Positions 33,474 through 41,878 are shown, counted from the first letter of the stretch. The stretch: 64,000 nt of DNA from Clostridiales bacterium (GCA_014799505.1 JAAVHV010000008.1:25722-89721); one strand, 5' to 3'. Numbers and translations: made by a program. The notes: generated by a model from the sequence alone, not told the origin.

Positions 33474-34241
33474 TTACATCATCTTCACAGTGAAGAACAC
33501 CGCCTGGGCAAACAGCCACGCCGCCAAAACATACAGCAGATAGTGGCTCGTGGACACGCCCAGGATCAGGGCCAGCACCATGGCCAGCGCCGCGACACCG
33601 CAAGTGATCCAGGTCATCATATAGTTGGAGCTGGGCGGAAGCACCCGAACGCGCCCCAGCTTTCCGTCGTTGTTCCGCAGCACAAAGGCCAGCGCCGCCG
33701 CAGCCGCCAGAATCACCCAGCCCCCAATGAAGCAGGCCATGATGACGCGGGGGTGAATCAGGTAATACCTTCCATAGAGCCAGACAGCCATCAAAGCGCC
33801 GCCGGTGAGGACTGCGTTATAGAAGAAGGGGCGCTGATAGAGGAAAAAGATGACGATCAGCACCGCCGCCCCCGCAGGCAGCATCAGGAGGATCTTTACA
33901 CCCTCGCTCCACATAAAGCGGCTGAGCATGGACACCAGCCACAGGCCCGCCGCAGCTGCGGTAATGGCCACGGGGAGCGTCAGGGGTCTGCCCATCCGGT
34001 GGTTCAGCACCGCCCAGACGATTCCGCCCACGGTGAGGACAACTCCCGCTATGCAGTATATCTTGAAGAAGTCCAACAGCGTTCCGGCGGGGATTCCGCC
34101 CCATTTCATGTCCACGTACACTTTTTTCAGCAGCAGCAGGAGCAGCTCCACCCCCACCGCGCCAGCCAGCCAGAGAAGCATCCGATTGAATATTCTATCG
34201 TCCTCGCTCTGGCGGCGCTCACGTTTTCCCTTCTCGAACAT
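33474..34241 (-). CDS. Multi-pass membrane protein of unknown function
   Basis: A 255-residue protein with a charged N-terminal tail (FEKGKRERRQSEDDRIFNR) and about eight hydrophobic helices; no soluble domain or known motif is recognised. The start ATG at 34241 is preferred to one two codons upstream, because AAAGGA lies 9 nt before it and only 3 nt before the other. It is transcribed alone from a consensus-like promoter toward a strong terminator. Confidence 0.7.
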   Translation of the reverse strand: MFEKGKRERRQSEDDRIFNRMLLWLAGAVGVELLLLLLKKVYVDMKWGGIPAGTLLDFFKIYCIAGVVLTVGGIVWAVLNHRMGRPLTLPVAITAAAAGLWLVSMLSRFMWSEGVKILLMLPAGAAVLIVIFFLYQRPFFYNAVLTGGALMAVWLYGRYYLIHPRVIMACFIGGWVILAAAAALAFVLRNNDGKLGRVRVLPPSSNYMMTWITCGVAALAMVLALILGVSTSHYLLYVLAAWLFAQAVFFTVKMM

Positions 34242-34352
34242 TGTCATCCGTCCTTTATCTTTAGATGGCCGCGCCCAGGGCTTCCGCCCGGCGCTCCCTG
34301 TTTCGTACAGCGGGACGTATGGGGATCGTACGCCCCCACGCGAACAGCTTAT

Positions 34353-34381
34353 AGTATATCAGAAACTTTCCCGCATTGCAA
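34353..34381 (-). promoter_or_regulatory. Promoter of the multi-pass membrane protein gene
   Basis: On the minus strand, TTGCAA (34381-34376), 17-nt spacer, TATACT (34358-34353). Confidence 0.65.
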
Positions 34382-34508
34382 CAACAAAAATCGTCGGGCT
34401 CCTCACTTTTCCCCTTCCGCGCAGGGCAAAAAGCTGGTATACTATAGGATAAGGAGCCGGCCGCGCTCCCTTGCCAAAAAATCCCCGAATCGGAAAGGAG
34501 TTTTTGAT

Positions 34509-34901
34509 ATGACTGACCAAGCCCTGGTGGATCTGGCCTTCACCATGCTGGAGCGCTCCTATGTGCCCTACTCTCATTTTCCCGTGGGCGCGGCCCTGCT
34601 GTGCCCCGACGGCGCCGTGTTCACCGGCTGCAACGTGGAAAACGCCGCCTACGGCTCGTGCATCTGCGCCGAGCGCACCGCCTTGGTGAAGGCCGTCAGC
34701 GAGGGGCACAGGGAGTTTACAACCCTGGCCGTGGTGGGAAAAAGCTCCGACTACTGCTGGCCCTGCGGCTCCTGCCGCCAGATGCTGTATGAGTTCGCCC
34801 CCGATCTCACCGTGCTGGTGGCCCGGGGGGACGGGGAGTATGTGAAACTCCCCTTGAAGGAGCTGCTGCCCCATGGCTTCGGCCCCAGCTCGCTGAACTG
34901 A
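34509..34901 (+). CDS. cdd: Cytidine deaminase
   Basis: Deaminates cytidine and deoxycytidine to uridine forms in pyrimidine salvage. The 130-residue protein has the CNVENAAYGSCICAERTA motif, with zinc ligand Cys53 and catalytic Glu55, and the second zinc motif PCGSCRQ (Cys86, Cys89). The size is that of the homotetrameric form. GGAAAGGAG lies upstream of the ATG. A TATACT -10 lies before it at about 34438, with no good -35. Confidence 0.95.
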   Translation: MTDQALVDLAFTMLERSYVPYSHFPVGAALLCPDGAVFTGCNVENAAYGSCICAERTALVKAVSEGHREFTTLAVVGKSSDYCWPCGSCRQMLYEFAPDLTVLVARGDGEYVKLPLKELLPHGFGPSSLN

Positions 34902-34904
34902 ATG

Positions 34905-34943
34905 GGAAAACCGAAGGGCCTCCGTGGACACGGAGGCCCTTCG
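34905..34943 (-). terminator. Terminator for the convergent 142-residue gene
   Basis: A 13-bp stem CGAAGGGCCTCCG / CGGAGGCCCTTCG; on the minus strand it runs into GTTTTCCC. It may also slow plus-strand transcription from cdd. Confidence 0.65.
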
Positions 34944-34947
34944 CCGT

Positions 34948-35376
34948 TTACAGGAAACGCTTCATTTCCTCAATGTTGGCCTGCTCGGTCTTGAGCAGTT
35001 TGTCCGCCAGTCGGCGCACGCCGTCGTCCTTCACATCGCAGTCCCGGATGGTGCGCAGGCTCTTGGTCACCCCCATGGTGGAGCCCTGGATCATCATCTC
35101 CGCGATGTTGGAGGCGGAGCGGTCTGTCATGGCCTTCATGGTGCTCATCATTTCAGAGGAAGCTTTTGCCACGGGGCCCAGCCCCTTTGGCGGCTCCCCC
35201 CGGGCCTGGAGCATGGATCCGGCGGCGCTTTGCAGCTTCTCATACTCGGTGAGCTGACTGTTCAGGGCGGACACCAGTCTGGGCTCCTCGGTGTACTTCA
35301 GCACCGACTGTATGCCCTCCTGGCCCATTTCGGCCGTCTGGTAGATGTGATTGAGCAGTTGGTTTTCGCTGAGCAT
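34948..35376 (-). CDS. Helical cytosolic protein of unknown function
   Basis: A 142-residue protein predicted almost fully helical, rich in Met, Gln and Glu, with no signal or membrane segment. Its form (LLNHIYQTAEMGQEGIQSVL...LLKTEQANIEEMKRFL) recalls four-helix ferritin-like or DUF2383-type proteins, but I do not see clear metal ligands. Start ATG at 35376 is used because GAGGTG lies 6 nt upstream; a GTG three codons earlier is part of that site. It lies downstream of the antiporter gene on the same strand, 58 bp away, and could be co-transcribed. Confidence 0.65.
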   Translation of the reverse strand: MLSENQLLNHIYQTAEMGQEGIQSVLKYTEEPRLVSALNSQLTEYEKLQSAAGSMLQARGEPPKGLGPVAKASSEMMSTMKAMTDRSASNIAEMMIQGSTMGVTKSLRTIRDCDVKDDGVRRLADKLLKTEQANIEEMKRFL

Positions 35377-35433
35377 TGTGATCACCTCAGCGTTAGTATA
35401 CCCGGAACGCCGCGGGAAAACCGCTCAAATCAC

Positions 35434-36723
35434 TTATCCAAATTGGATGGGAGCCTTGGGGGTGTTCTTCTTCCGGGCACTGGTCTTGCCCTCCTCGTGG
35501 ATCTCGCCGGCGGCGACAAGGGAGCGCTTGGTCAGCGCCGGGCCCACCAGCTCATACACCAGCACGGAGAACAGCACCACATTGCGCACCACCGCGCCGT
35601 CCGCCAGCTGCTGGGCGGTGAGGGCCATGCCCAGCGCCACGCCCGCCTGGGGCAGCAGGGTGATGCCCAAATGTTTTTTGATGCTTTCGCTGCACCCGGT
35701 GAGGGCGCAGCTGCCATAGGAGCCCAGGTATTTGCCCAGGGAGCGGAAGATGATATACACCACGCCGATGAGCAGCACCAGGGGATTGGCCAGGATCTTC
35801 AGATCCAGTTCTGCACCGGACAGCACGAAAAACAGCACGAACAGCGGGGTGGTCCAGCCGTCCACACGGGCCATCAGCTCCTCGGAGAAGTCGCAGATGT
35901 TGCAGAAGATGGTGCCGGTCATCATGCACACCAGCAACAGGCTGAAGCCGAAGTGGATGCCGCCCGCCTCAAACTCCACCATGGACAGCCCCACGGTGAG
36001 CAGCACAAAGCCGATGGAGATGGACAGGCGCTTGCTGCGGGAGTGGAAGTACTTCTCCACCCGGTACAGCACCCAGCCCGCCAGACAGCCCAGCACCAGG
36101 GAGAGCGCGATCTCGATCACCGGCTCCACCAGCACGGTGATGATGCTGATGGAACCGCTTTCCAGCGCCGCGGCTACGCCAAAGGAGGCGGAGAACAGCA
36201 CCAGGCCCACCGCATCGTCGATGGCCACCACCAGCAGCAGCAGCTTGGTCAGCGGACCGTCCGCCTTGTACTGGCGCACCACCATCAGGGTGGCGGCGGG
36301 GGCGGTGGCGGCGGCGATGGCGCCCAGGGTAATGGCGGAGGAGATGGAGATGAAGTCGGGGTTGATGAAGTGCAGCGCCACCAGGGCCGCGTCCACCAGG
36401 GCGGTGGTGATGACCGCCTGCGCAATGCCCACCGTGATGGCCTGTTTGCCCATGCTCTTCAGCTGCTCCAGGCGGAACTCGTTGCCGATGGTGAACGCGA
36501 TGAAGCCCAGCGCCACCTGGGAGATGATATCCAGGCTGGCCACCGACTCGGCGGTGGTGAAGCCCAGGGGCGCCAGCTGAAGCGCGCCCAGGCAGTAGGG
36601 GCCCAGCAGCAGCCCCGCCACCAGGTAGGCCGTGACGGCGGGGAGATTGAGCAGCTTGGCCAAACGGGACATCAGCAGCCCGCCTACCATGGAGAAGGAG
36701 AGCTGGATCAGGATCGTTTCCAT
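35434..36723 (-). CDS. CPA2-type cation/proton antiporter
   Basis: A 429-residue membrane protein with 12-13 helices in the Na+/H+ exchanger fold. It has the CPA2 features: LPAVTAYLVAGLLLGP near the N-terminus, LGFIAFTIGNEF (core helix), and an AIDDAVGLVLFSASFG motif with paired aspartates for ion binding. There is no C-terminal RCK/TrkA domain. The C-terminal tail is basic (KTSARKKNTPK). Ion (Na+ or K+) is unknown. The start follows GAGGTG 7 nt upstream; a longer upstream frame overlaps the leader. Confidence 0.88.
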   Translation of the reverse strand: METILIQLSFSMVGGLLMSRLAKLLNLPAVTAYLVAGLLLGPYCLGALQLAPLGFTTAESVASLDIISQVALGFIAFTIGNEFRLEQLKSMGKQAITVGIAQAVITTALVDAALVALHFINPDFISISSAITLGAIAAATAPAATLMVVRQYKADGPLTKLLLLVVAIDDAVGLVLFSASFGVAAALESGSISIITVLVEPVIEIALSLVLGCLAGWVLYRVEKYFHSRSKRLSISIGFVLLTVGLSMVEFEAGGIHFGFSLLLVCMMTGTIFCNICDFSEELMARVDGWTTPLFVLFFVLSGAELDLKILANPLVLLIGVVYIIFRSLGKYLGSYGSCALTGCSESIKKHLGITLLPQAGVALGMALTAQQLADGAVVRNVVLFSVLVYELVGPALTKRSLVAAGEIHEEGKTSARKKNTPKAPIQFG

Positions 36724-36803
36724 AAAAGACACCTCGATTATGATAAAAAAAGTGCGAACCCGTACTTGCGCCAACGGGCCCGCGTGGCTTTTGAGCGGTA
36801 CAC

Positions 36804-36832
36804 ACTATAGCACCTTAAACCGCAAAACGCAA
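36804..36832 (-). promoter_or_regulatory. Promoter of the antiporter gene
   Basis: On the minus strand, TTGCGT (36832-36827), 17-nt spacer, TATAGT (36809-36804). Confidence 0.5.
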
Positions 36833-36884
36833 GGCGGGATTGAGAAAAAAATAACGAAAATCCGCCCTTTTTCCCGGTCTGATT

Positions 36885-36913
36885 TTGGAAGGGTCCGGCC
36901 GGAACCCTTCCAA
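36885..36913. other. Intergenic hairpin
   Basis: TTGGAAGGGT and ACCCTTCCAA form a perfect 10-bp stem with a GC-rich loop, between the divergent antiporter and uvrB promoters. There is no T tract; role unknown. The rest of 36724-37108 holds only promoters and leader sequence. Confidence 0.4.
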
Positions 36914-36974
36914 GCGCTGTCCTTACGACGGATTTTCTTCATACAATCGAAAGATTTCTCCCCGCAAAAGCACC

Positions 36975-37003
36975 TTGCTGTCCGTGGACGGGCATGATAT
37001 AAT
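36975..37003 (+). promoter_or_regulatory. uvrB upstream promoter P1
   Basis: TTGCTG (36975-36980), 17-nt spacer, TATAAT (36998-37003). It has no SOS box and could give basal uvrB transcription. Confidence 0.55.
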
Positions 37004-37043
37004 AATATGCTTATTCTGATCGGATATTTGTCCAAAAACAGGG

Positions 37044-37072
37044 TTGACATATTAAAACGTTCGTTCTATGAT
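37044..37072 (+). promoter_or_regulatory. uvrB SOS promoter P2 with LexA box
   Basis: TTGACA (37044-37049), 17-nt spacer, TATGAT (37067-37072). The spacer contains AAACGTTCGTTCT (37055-37067), the exact reverse complement of the lexA SOS box AGAACGAACGTTT. LexA bound here would block RNA polymerase. Confidence 0.82.
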
Positions 37073-37108
37073 AAGAACAGGCTGTTGACTTGTTTCAGGA
37101 GGTGCGCT

Positions 37109-39079
37109 ATGCCCAAATTCGAAGTCGTATCGGAATACACCCCCAGCGGCGACCAGCCGGAGGCCATCGCCGCCCTGGCGGCGGGCATCGAGAACGGTTT
37201 GGACGAGCAGACCCTGCTGGGCGTCACCGGCTCGGGCAAGACCTACACCATGGCCAAGGTCATCGAGGCCGTCCAGCGGCCCACCCTGATCCTGGCCCAC
37301 AACAAGACGCTGGCGGCCCAGCTGTGCGCCGAATTCCGGGAGTTTTTCCCCAACAACGCGGTGGAGTATTTCGTATCCTACTACGACTACTACCAGCCCG
37401 AGGCGTATATCCCCCACACCGACACCTTCATCGAGAAGGACTCGTCCATCAACGAGGAGATCGACCGGCTGCGGCTGTCCGCCACGGCGTCCCTGCTGGA
37501 GCGGCGGGACGTGATCGTGGTGTCCTCCGTGTCCTGCATCTACGGCCTGGGCGAACCGGAGGACTATGGCAAAATGATGGTGGCCCTGCGGGTGGGGACG
37601 GTCATCAAAATAGAGGAGCTGCTGAAAAAGCTGGTGGCCATCCGCTACGAGCGCAACGACATCGCCTTTGAGCGCAATATGTTCCGGGTGCGGGGGGATA
37701 CCGTGGAGATCTGGCCCGCCTACTGGAAGGACACCGCCATCCGGGTGGAGTTCTTTGGGGACGAGATCGACCGGCTGTCCGAAATCAATGTGGTCACCGG
37801 AACCCCCATCCGGCGGCTGAACAACATCCCCATCTGGCCCGCCACCCACTACGTCACCCCCAAGGAGAAGATGGACGCCGCCATCCAGGAAATTTACAAG
37901 GAGATGGAGGAGCGGGTGGCCTTCTTCGAGAGCGAGGGCAAGCTCATTGAGGCCCAGCGCGTCAAGCAGCGCACCATGTACGACATCGAGATGATGCAGG
38001 AGCTGGGCTACTGCTCCGGTATTGAGAACTATTCCCGGGTCATCGAGGGCCGGCCGGTGGGCTCGCCCCCCCACACCCTGCTGGACTACTTCCCCAAGGA
38101 TTTCGTGCTGTTCATCGACGAGAGCCACGCCACCCTGCCCCAGGTGCGGGCCATGTTCAACGGCGACCGGGCGAGAAAGACCACCCTGGTGGAGTACGGC
38201 TTCCGCCTGCCCTGCGCCTTTGACAACCGGCCGCTGAAATTTGACGAGTTTGAGAAGCGGCTCAACCAGGTGGTGTATGTCTCCGCCACCCCCGGCGAGT
38301 ACGAGCGGGAGCGCTCCGGCCAGGTGGTGGAGCAGGTCATCCGGCCCACCGGCCTGCTGGACCCCAGGGTGGAGGTTCGTCCGGTGGACGGGCAGATCGA
38401 CGACCTGATCGGCGAGATCACCGAGCGTACCGCTCGGGACGAGCGGGTGCTGGTCACCACTCTCACAAAGAAAATGGCGGAGAGCCTTACCAGCTATCTG
38501 AAAAACGCGGGCATCAAGGTGCGGTATATGCACCACGACATCGACACCATCGAGCGCATGGAGATCATCCGGGATCTGCGGCTGGGCGAGTTCGACGTGC
38601 TGGTTGGCATCAACCTCTTGCGCGAGGGCCTGGACCTGCCGGAGGTGTCCCTGGTGGCCATCCTGGACGCGGACAAGGAGGGCTTCTTGCGCTCGGAGAC
38701 CTCGCTGATCCAAACCATCGGCCGGGCGGCCCGCAACGCCGACGGCATCGTGATTTTGTACGCCGACACCATCACGCCGTCCATGCGAAGAGCCATGGAC
38801 GAGACGGAGCGCCGCCGTGAAAAGCAGGACGCCTATAACCGCGCCCACGGCATTGTGCCCAAGACGGTGAAGAAGGCGGTGCGGGAGCTGATGGCGCTGT
38901 CCGGCGAGGAGAAGCCGGATTACAACGACAAGAACCTGTCCCAGATGACCAAGCTCCAGCGGATGGAGGCCATCGCCAAGCTGGAGAAGGAGATGAAGGA
39001 GGCGGCCAAGATGCTTGAATTTGAGGTGGCCGCGGCCCTGCGGGATCAGATCATCAAGCTACGGGGAGAGGGGAAGTAA
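37109..39079 (+). CDS. uvrB: Excinuclease ABC subunit B
   Basis: The damage-verifying helicase-like subunit of nucleotide excision repair, working with UvrA and UvrC. The 656-residue protein has Walker [11 protein letters not shown] (about residue 38), the beta-hairpin region [21 protein letters not shown], the DESHA box, helicase motifs VSATPGEYE and QTIGRAARN, and a C-terminal UVR domain ([24 protein letters not shown]). Length is normal. The ATG follows AGGAGG 6 nt upstream. It has two promoters, one of them SOS-controlled. Its 3' end overlaps the convergent 96-codon gene by 34 bp. Confidence 0.97.
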   Translation: MPKFEVVSEYTPSGDQPEAIAALAAGIENGLDEQTLLGVTGSGKTYTMAKVIEAVQRPTLILAHNKTLAAQLCAEFREFFPNNAVEYFVSYYDYYQPEAYIPHTDTFIEKDSSINEEIDRLRLSATASLLERRDVIVVSSVSCIYGLGEPEDYGKMMVALRVGTVIKIEELLKKLVAIRYERNDIAFERNMFRVRGDTVEIWPAYWKDTAIRVEFFGDEIDRLSEINVVTGTPIRRLNNIPIWPATHYVTPKEKMDAAIQEIYKEMEERVAFFESEGKLIEAQRVKQRTMYDIEMMQELGYCSGIENYSRVIEGRPVGSPPHTLLDYFPKDFVLFIDESHATLPQVRAMFNGDRARKTTLVEYGFRLPCAFDNRPLKFDEFEKRLNQVVYVSATPGEYERERSGQVVEQVIRPTGLLDPRVEVRPVDGQIDDLIGEITERTARDERVLVTTLTKKMAESLTSYLKNAGIKVRYMHHDIDTIERMEIIRDLRLGEFDVLVGINLLREGLDLPEVSLVAILDADKEGFLRSETSLIQTIGRAARNADGIVILYADTITPSMRRAMDETERRREKQDAYNRAHGIVPKTVKKAVRELMALSGEEKPDYNDKNLSQMTKLQRMEAIAKLEKEMKEAAKMLEFEVAAALRDQIIKLRGEGK

Positions 39080-39336
39080 TCTGTTTCTTCTTGTCCATCT
39101 ATCAGGCCGGCGTACAGCATGAGGCCTGCTTTTATCCCATAGTAAAAGGCAAGGGTGCCCCAATTGAGTTTCAAACTGCCGATGTAGTCTTTCGCTGTCA
39201 GATTATCGTCCGGGGACAGCTTCTTTTCCACCTCAAGCCATGCCTCTTTCATGGTATGGTAGGCAGGGGCAAGGAGTATTTCGTCCATCCTCGGCTCCGC
39301 ATACCGCTCGTAGAGCCATTCATAAAAAGGGTTCAT
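39046..39336 (-). CDS. Small protein of unknown function, XRE-linked
   Basis: A 96-residue, mostly helical protein starting [20 protein letters not shown], with a central [28 protein letters not shown] segment that is moderately hydrophobic. No family is recognised. Evidence that it is real: GGAGG lies 7 nt before the ATG; a consensus promoter (39407-39379) precedes it; and a large dyad sits at its transcription start. Its base use is less GC-rich than that of neighbouring genes, and its end overlaps uvrB by 34 bp, which suggests later insertion of the small island. Confidence 0.65.
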   Translation of the reverse strand: MNPFYEWLYERYAEPRMDEILLAPAYHTMKEAWLEVEKKLSPDDNLTAKDYIGSLKLNWGTLAFYYGIKAGLMLYAGLIDGQEETDYFPSPRSLMI

Positions 39337-39345
39337 ATGTAACCT

Positions 39346-39378
39346 CCAAATATACGATATTTATTATCGTATATTTGG
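39346..39378. promoter_or_regulatory. Large perfect dyad, likely XRE operator
   Basis: CCAAATATACGATA (39346-39359), TTTAT, TATCGTATATTTGG (39365-39378): 14-bp perfect arms. A further copy of the core TATACGAT lies at 39383-39390 inside the promoter. It sits between the divergent XRE gene and the 96-codon gene, at the latter's transcription start. Confidence 0.75.
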
Positions 39379-39407
39379 ATTATATACGATTTTGTAGATC
39401 GTGTCAA
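39379..39407 (-). promoter_or_regulatory. Promoter of the 96-residue protein gene
   Basis: On the minus strand, TTGACA (39407-39402), 17-nt spacer, TATAAT (39384-39379): full consensus, directly followed by the large dyad. Confidence 0.85.
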
Positions 39408-39423
39408 GTGGTGGTGAAAAATT

Positions 39424-39648
39424 ATGGAGTACAATTTAAATTTATTTGCGGAACGTCTGCGGGCATTGCGCAAGGGGCGAAAATTAAAGCAAAAAGAAAT
39501 GGCCGAATTGCTGCATTGTGCCGAACGAAATTACCAGCGATTGGAATATGGAAAGACCAACGTAACAGCGACGACCCTGATGTTCCTTTGCGATTATTTT
39601 AACGTCTCCGCCGACTATCTCTTAGGCCGCTCTGACCATAAGGAATAG
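39424..39648 (+). CDS. XRE family transcriptional regulator
   Basis: A 74-residue single-domain Cro/CI-type HTH protein. The HTH is LRALRKGRKLKQKEMAELLHCAERNYQRLEYGKTNVT, followed by TLMFLCDYFNVSADYLLGRSDH, the usual C-terminal part of this group. There is no sensing or multimerisation domain. It is divergent from the 96-codon gene across a 14-bp-arm dyad, so it probably represses that gene and perhaps itself. The coding sequence is more AT-rich than the flanking genes, as expected for a mobile-type regulator. Confidence 0.88.
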   Translation: MEYNLNLFAERLRALRKGRKLKQKEMAELLHCAERNYQRLEYGKTNVTATTLMFLCDYFNVSADYLLGRSDHKE

Positions 39649-39656
39649 GTGAAGTT

Positions 39657-40148
39657 ATGTCCAAACAAAAAGAGGAAAAAACCAACGTCATGCGGGTCTT
39701 AGACCAAAAAAAGATCCCCTACGCCGCCCACGTCTACCCGGTCGGTGACACAGCCCCCGACGGCGTGAGCGTCGCCCAAATGCTGGGCCAGGATCCCGCC
39801 GCTGTGTTTAAAACCCTGGTGGCAAAGGGGGCGTCCGGCGGGTACTACGTGTTCGACATCCCGGTGGCGGACACCCTGGACTTGAAAAAAGCGGCGAAAG
39901 CCGTAGGCGAGAAATCCATCGCCATGCTGCCGGCCCGCGAGCTGCTGCCCCTGACGGGGTACGTCCACGGCGGCTGTTCCCCGGTGGGGATGAAAAAGCG
40001 GTTTCCCACCGTGTTCCATGAGAGCTGTCTGGATCATGAAACCATCTGCGTCTCCGCCGGAAAAATCGGCTTCCAGGTAGAGGCGAAGCCTGCCGATCTC
40101 ATCGCCCTGGTGGGTGGGACGACGGCAGATGTGATCATGGAGGGATAG
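39657..40148 (+). CDS. ybaK: Cys-tRNA(Pro)/tRNA(Cys) deacylase YbaK
   Basis: Removes cysteine wrongly loaded on tRNA-Pro. The 163-residue protein has the YbaK/EbsC fold pattern: KTNVMRVLDQKKIPYAAHVYP, VFKTLVAKG with the catalytic Lys (about residue 53), and LPLTGYVHGGCSPVGMKK, the family signature GYxxGGxSPxG. Length is typical. It starts only 8 nt after the XRE gene, in a run of five tightly spaced genes reaching uvrA. Confidence 0.92.
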   Translation: MSKQKEEKTNVMRVLDQKKIPYAAHVYPVGDTAPDGVSVAQMLGQDPAAVFKTLVAKGASGGYYVFDIPVADTLDLKKAAKAVGEKSIAMLPARELLPLTGYVHGGCSPVGMKKRFPTVFHESCLDHETICVSAGKIGFQVEAKPADLIALVGGTTADVIMEG

Positions 40149-40152
40149 AGAG

Positions 40153-41115
40153 ATGACAGAGCAGTCCAACAAAATCATGGCCGAGATGCAGGTGCGCAAA
40201 TCCAAAAAGCAAAAGGAAAGCTTCCGCGCCTGGCTGTGCGGGGAGCTGGAGGCGGCGGGGTACGCCCCCACGGTGGAGAAGGGCCTCGCCGCCCGGAACG
40301 TAGTGGTGGGCGACCCGGACAAGGCCCAGGTGCTGCTCACCGCCCACTATGACACTCAGGCAGTGCTACCCATCCCCAACTTCATCACCCCACGCAATCT
40401 GTTTTTCTTCCTGCTTTACCAGATCGCCATCGTCCTGCCGCTGTTCATCGTGCTCGGCGTGGTGGAGGGCGTGCTCCTCTCCGTAGGAAACGCGCTGGGG
40501 GCAGGGGATACGCTGGCGGGCACATTGGTGCTGACGATCTTGATGCCTTTGACCTCCATGGGCATCTGCGTCTTTTTCATCTGGTGGATCCTGGACGGCA
40601 AAGCCAACAAACACACCGCCAACGACAACACCAGCGGCGTGCTCACGCTCGTGGAGACCGCCCTGGCCCTGCCCCCGGAGCACCGGGATCGGGTGTGCTT
40701 CGTGTTCTTCGACAACGAGGAGAAGGGAATGTTTGGCTCCGCCGCCTTTGCGAAGAAGCACAAGCAGGCGAAGAAGAAAACCACCGTACTCAACTTCGAC
40801 TGCGTGGGCGATGGGGACTCCATCCAATTCTTCCCCCAAAAAAAGCTGAAAAAGGACGAGGACGCCCTCCGGTGCATCGAGGCCGCCTTTCTCCCCGCCG
40901 GGGGCAAGGACGTGCAGGTGGTGCGCAGTTTCAGTATGTACCCCTCCGACAACGCCAATTTCAAGCGGGGCGCGGGCGTATGCGCGCTGAAACACAAAAA
41001 AATCGTCGGCTACTACATGGACCGCATCCACACCAGCAAGGACACTGTGCTGGACGAGGCCAACATCGCCCTGCTGCGGGACGGGGCCCTGCGGTACATC
41101 GCCGGGCTGGACTGA
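40153..41115 (+). CDS. M28-type metallopeptidase with membrane insertion
   Basis: A 320-residue protein with zinc aminopeptidase (M28) ligands: His65 (AHYDTQ), Asp158 (ANDNTSGV), Glu189/Glu190 (DNEEKG), Asp216 (NFDCVGDGD) and His293 (RIHTSKD). Between His65 and Asp158, where soluble M28 enzymes have a short loop, there are about 70 hydrophobic residues (about 78-150) that make two or three membrane helices. The catalytic domain is therefore tethered to the membrane through its own core. There is no signal peptide, so the active site is probably cytoplasmic. The substrate is unknown. Confidence 0.82.
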   Translation: MTEQSNKIMAEMQVRKSKKQKESFRAWLCGELEAAGYAPTVEKGLAARNVVVGDPDKAQVLLTAHYDTQAVLPIPNFITPRNLFFFLLYQIAIVLPLFIVLGVVEGVLLSVGNALGAGDTLAGTLVLTILMPLTSMGICVFFIWWILDGKANKHTANDNTSGVLTLVETALALPPEHRDRVCFVFFDNEEKGMFGSAAFAKKHKQAKKKTTVLNFDCVGDGDSIQFFPQKKLKKDEDALRCIEAAFLPAGGKDVQVVRSFSMYPSDNANFKRGAGVCALKHKKIVGYYMDRIHTSKDTVLDEANIALLRDGALRYIAGLD

Positions 41116-41131
41116 CAAGGAGGACAAATCC

Positions 41132-41515
41132 ATGAAATATGAATGGCTGGACAAATATCTGCTGGACAAGCCCGGCGCGGAGAAAGACTATAAGCTGGAA
41201 TGGGGCTGGCACCGCTACATGGTGCGGGGCAAGCTGTTCGCCGCCGTGTGCTCCCCCCGTGGGATGAAGGACGAGCGCTACAACGACCACGACCTGGTGA
41301 ACCTCAAGTGCGACCCCCGGCTGGCTGAGGCGTTCCGGGAGCAGTACCCCGAAATCCTCCCCGGCTTCTACTGCGATAAGCGGCTGTGGGTGGCCGCCCT
41401 GCTGGACGGGGAGCTGCCGGACATCGTATTGCGCGACCTGTGCGATATGTCCTACGAACTGGTGCTATCCAAGCTGCCCAAGTACGTGCAGAAGGAGCTG
41501 AAGGGCGATGGCTGA
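41132..41515 (+). CDS. MmcQ/YjbR family protein
   Basis: A 127-residue protein of the MmcQ/YjbR (DUF419) fold, a small alpha/beta domain with a CyaY-like shape and a possible DNA-binding role. Visible family features are KDYKLEWGWHRYMVRGKLFAAVCSP and a C-terminal LCDMSYELVLSKLPKYVQKEL (family: SYxLVxxxLPKK). No metal or active-site residue is clear. GGAGG lies upstream of the ATG. It overlaps the next gene by 8 bp. Confidence 0.82.
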   Translation: MKYEWLDKYLLDKPGAEKDYKLEWGWHRYMVRGKLFAAVCSPRGMKDERYNDHDLVNLKCDPRLAEAFREQYPEILPGFYCDKRLWVAALLDGELPDIVLRDLCDMSYELVLSKLPKYVQKELKGDG

Positions 41516-41810
41516 GCTTGGCCTCTATCCCTGCCCCTGCTGCGGGTATCTCACCTTTCCCGTCCTAAAGGAGGACGCAATCGCCTATATCTGCCCGGTG
41601 TGCTTTTGGGAGAACGACGTGTTTGACCCCGGCGAGGACGATCCCAGCGACGAGAACCGTGGCATGACCCTGCGCCAGGGCCGGGAGAACTTCAAGCAGT
41701 ACGGCGCGGTGCGGCCCGATCTGGTTCAGTATGTCCGTCCGCCCCGACCGGTCGAAATCCCACCCGGTTTGTCCGATTCTCACAACATTTCCAATGAAAG
41801 CAGGGGTTGA
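41508..41810 (+). CDS. CPCC family cysteine-rich protein
   Basis: A 100-residue protein. The N-terminus has two cysteine pairs in a zinc-ribbon-like form (PCPCCGYLTF and ICPVCFWENDVFDPGEDDPSDENRGMTLRQGRENF), the mark of the CPCC family. Function is unknown; members often occur next to toxins or small enzymes. It overlaps the MmcQ-like gene by 8 bp and ends just before the uvrA promoter. Confidence 0.85.
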   Translation: MAELGLYPCPCCGYLTFPVLKEDAIAYICPVCFWENDVFDPGEDDPSDENRGMTLRQGRENFKQYGAVRPDLVQYVRPPRPVEIPPGLSDSHNISNESRG

Positions 41811-41835
41811 CATTAAAAATTCGTTTCATTATTCT
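41807..41835 (+). promoter_or_regulatory. uvrA promoter with degenerate SOS box
   Basis: TTGACA (41807-41812), 17-nt spacer, TATTCT (41830-41835). The spacer holds AAAAATTCGTT at the same place where uvrB has AAAACGTTCGTT; its reverse complement AACGAATTTTT matches AACGAACGTTT of the SOS box at 9 of 11 positions. The LexA site is thus weak or vestigial. Confidence 0.6.
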
Positions 41836-41878
41836 ATAGTTCGGGCCCAAATTTTACAGATACTAAGGAGAAATATCC

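Noticed and set aside
37052-38848. 598-codon open frame antisense to uvrB
   Set aside because: Shadow of uvrB; no supporting signals and unnatural amino-acid composition.
39657-41810. Defence or toxin system built from ybaK, M28, MmcQ-like and CPCC genes
   Set aside because: The families are ordinary housekeeping or unknown small proteins; no nuclease, effector or typical defence domain is visible.
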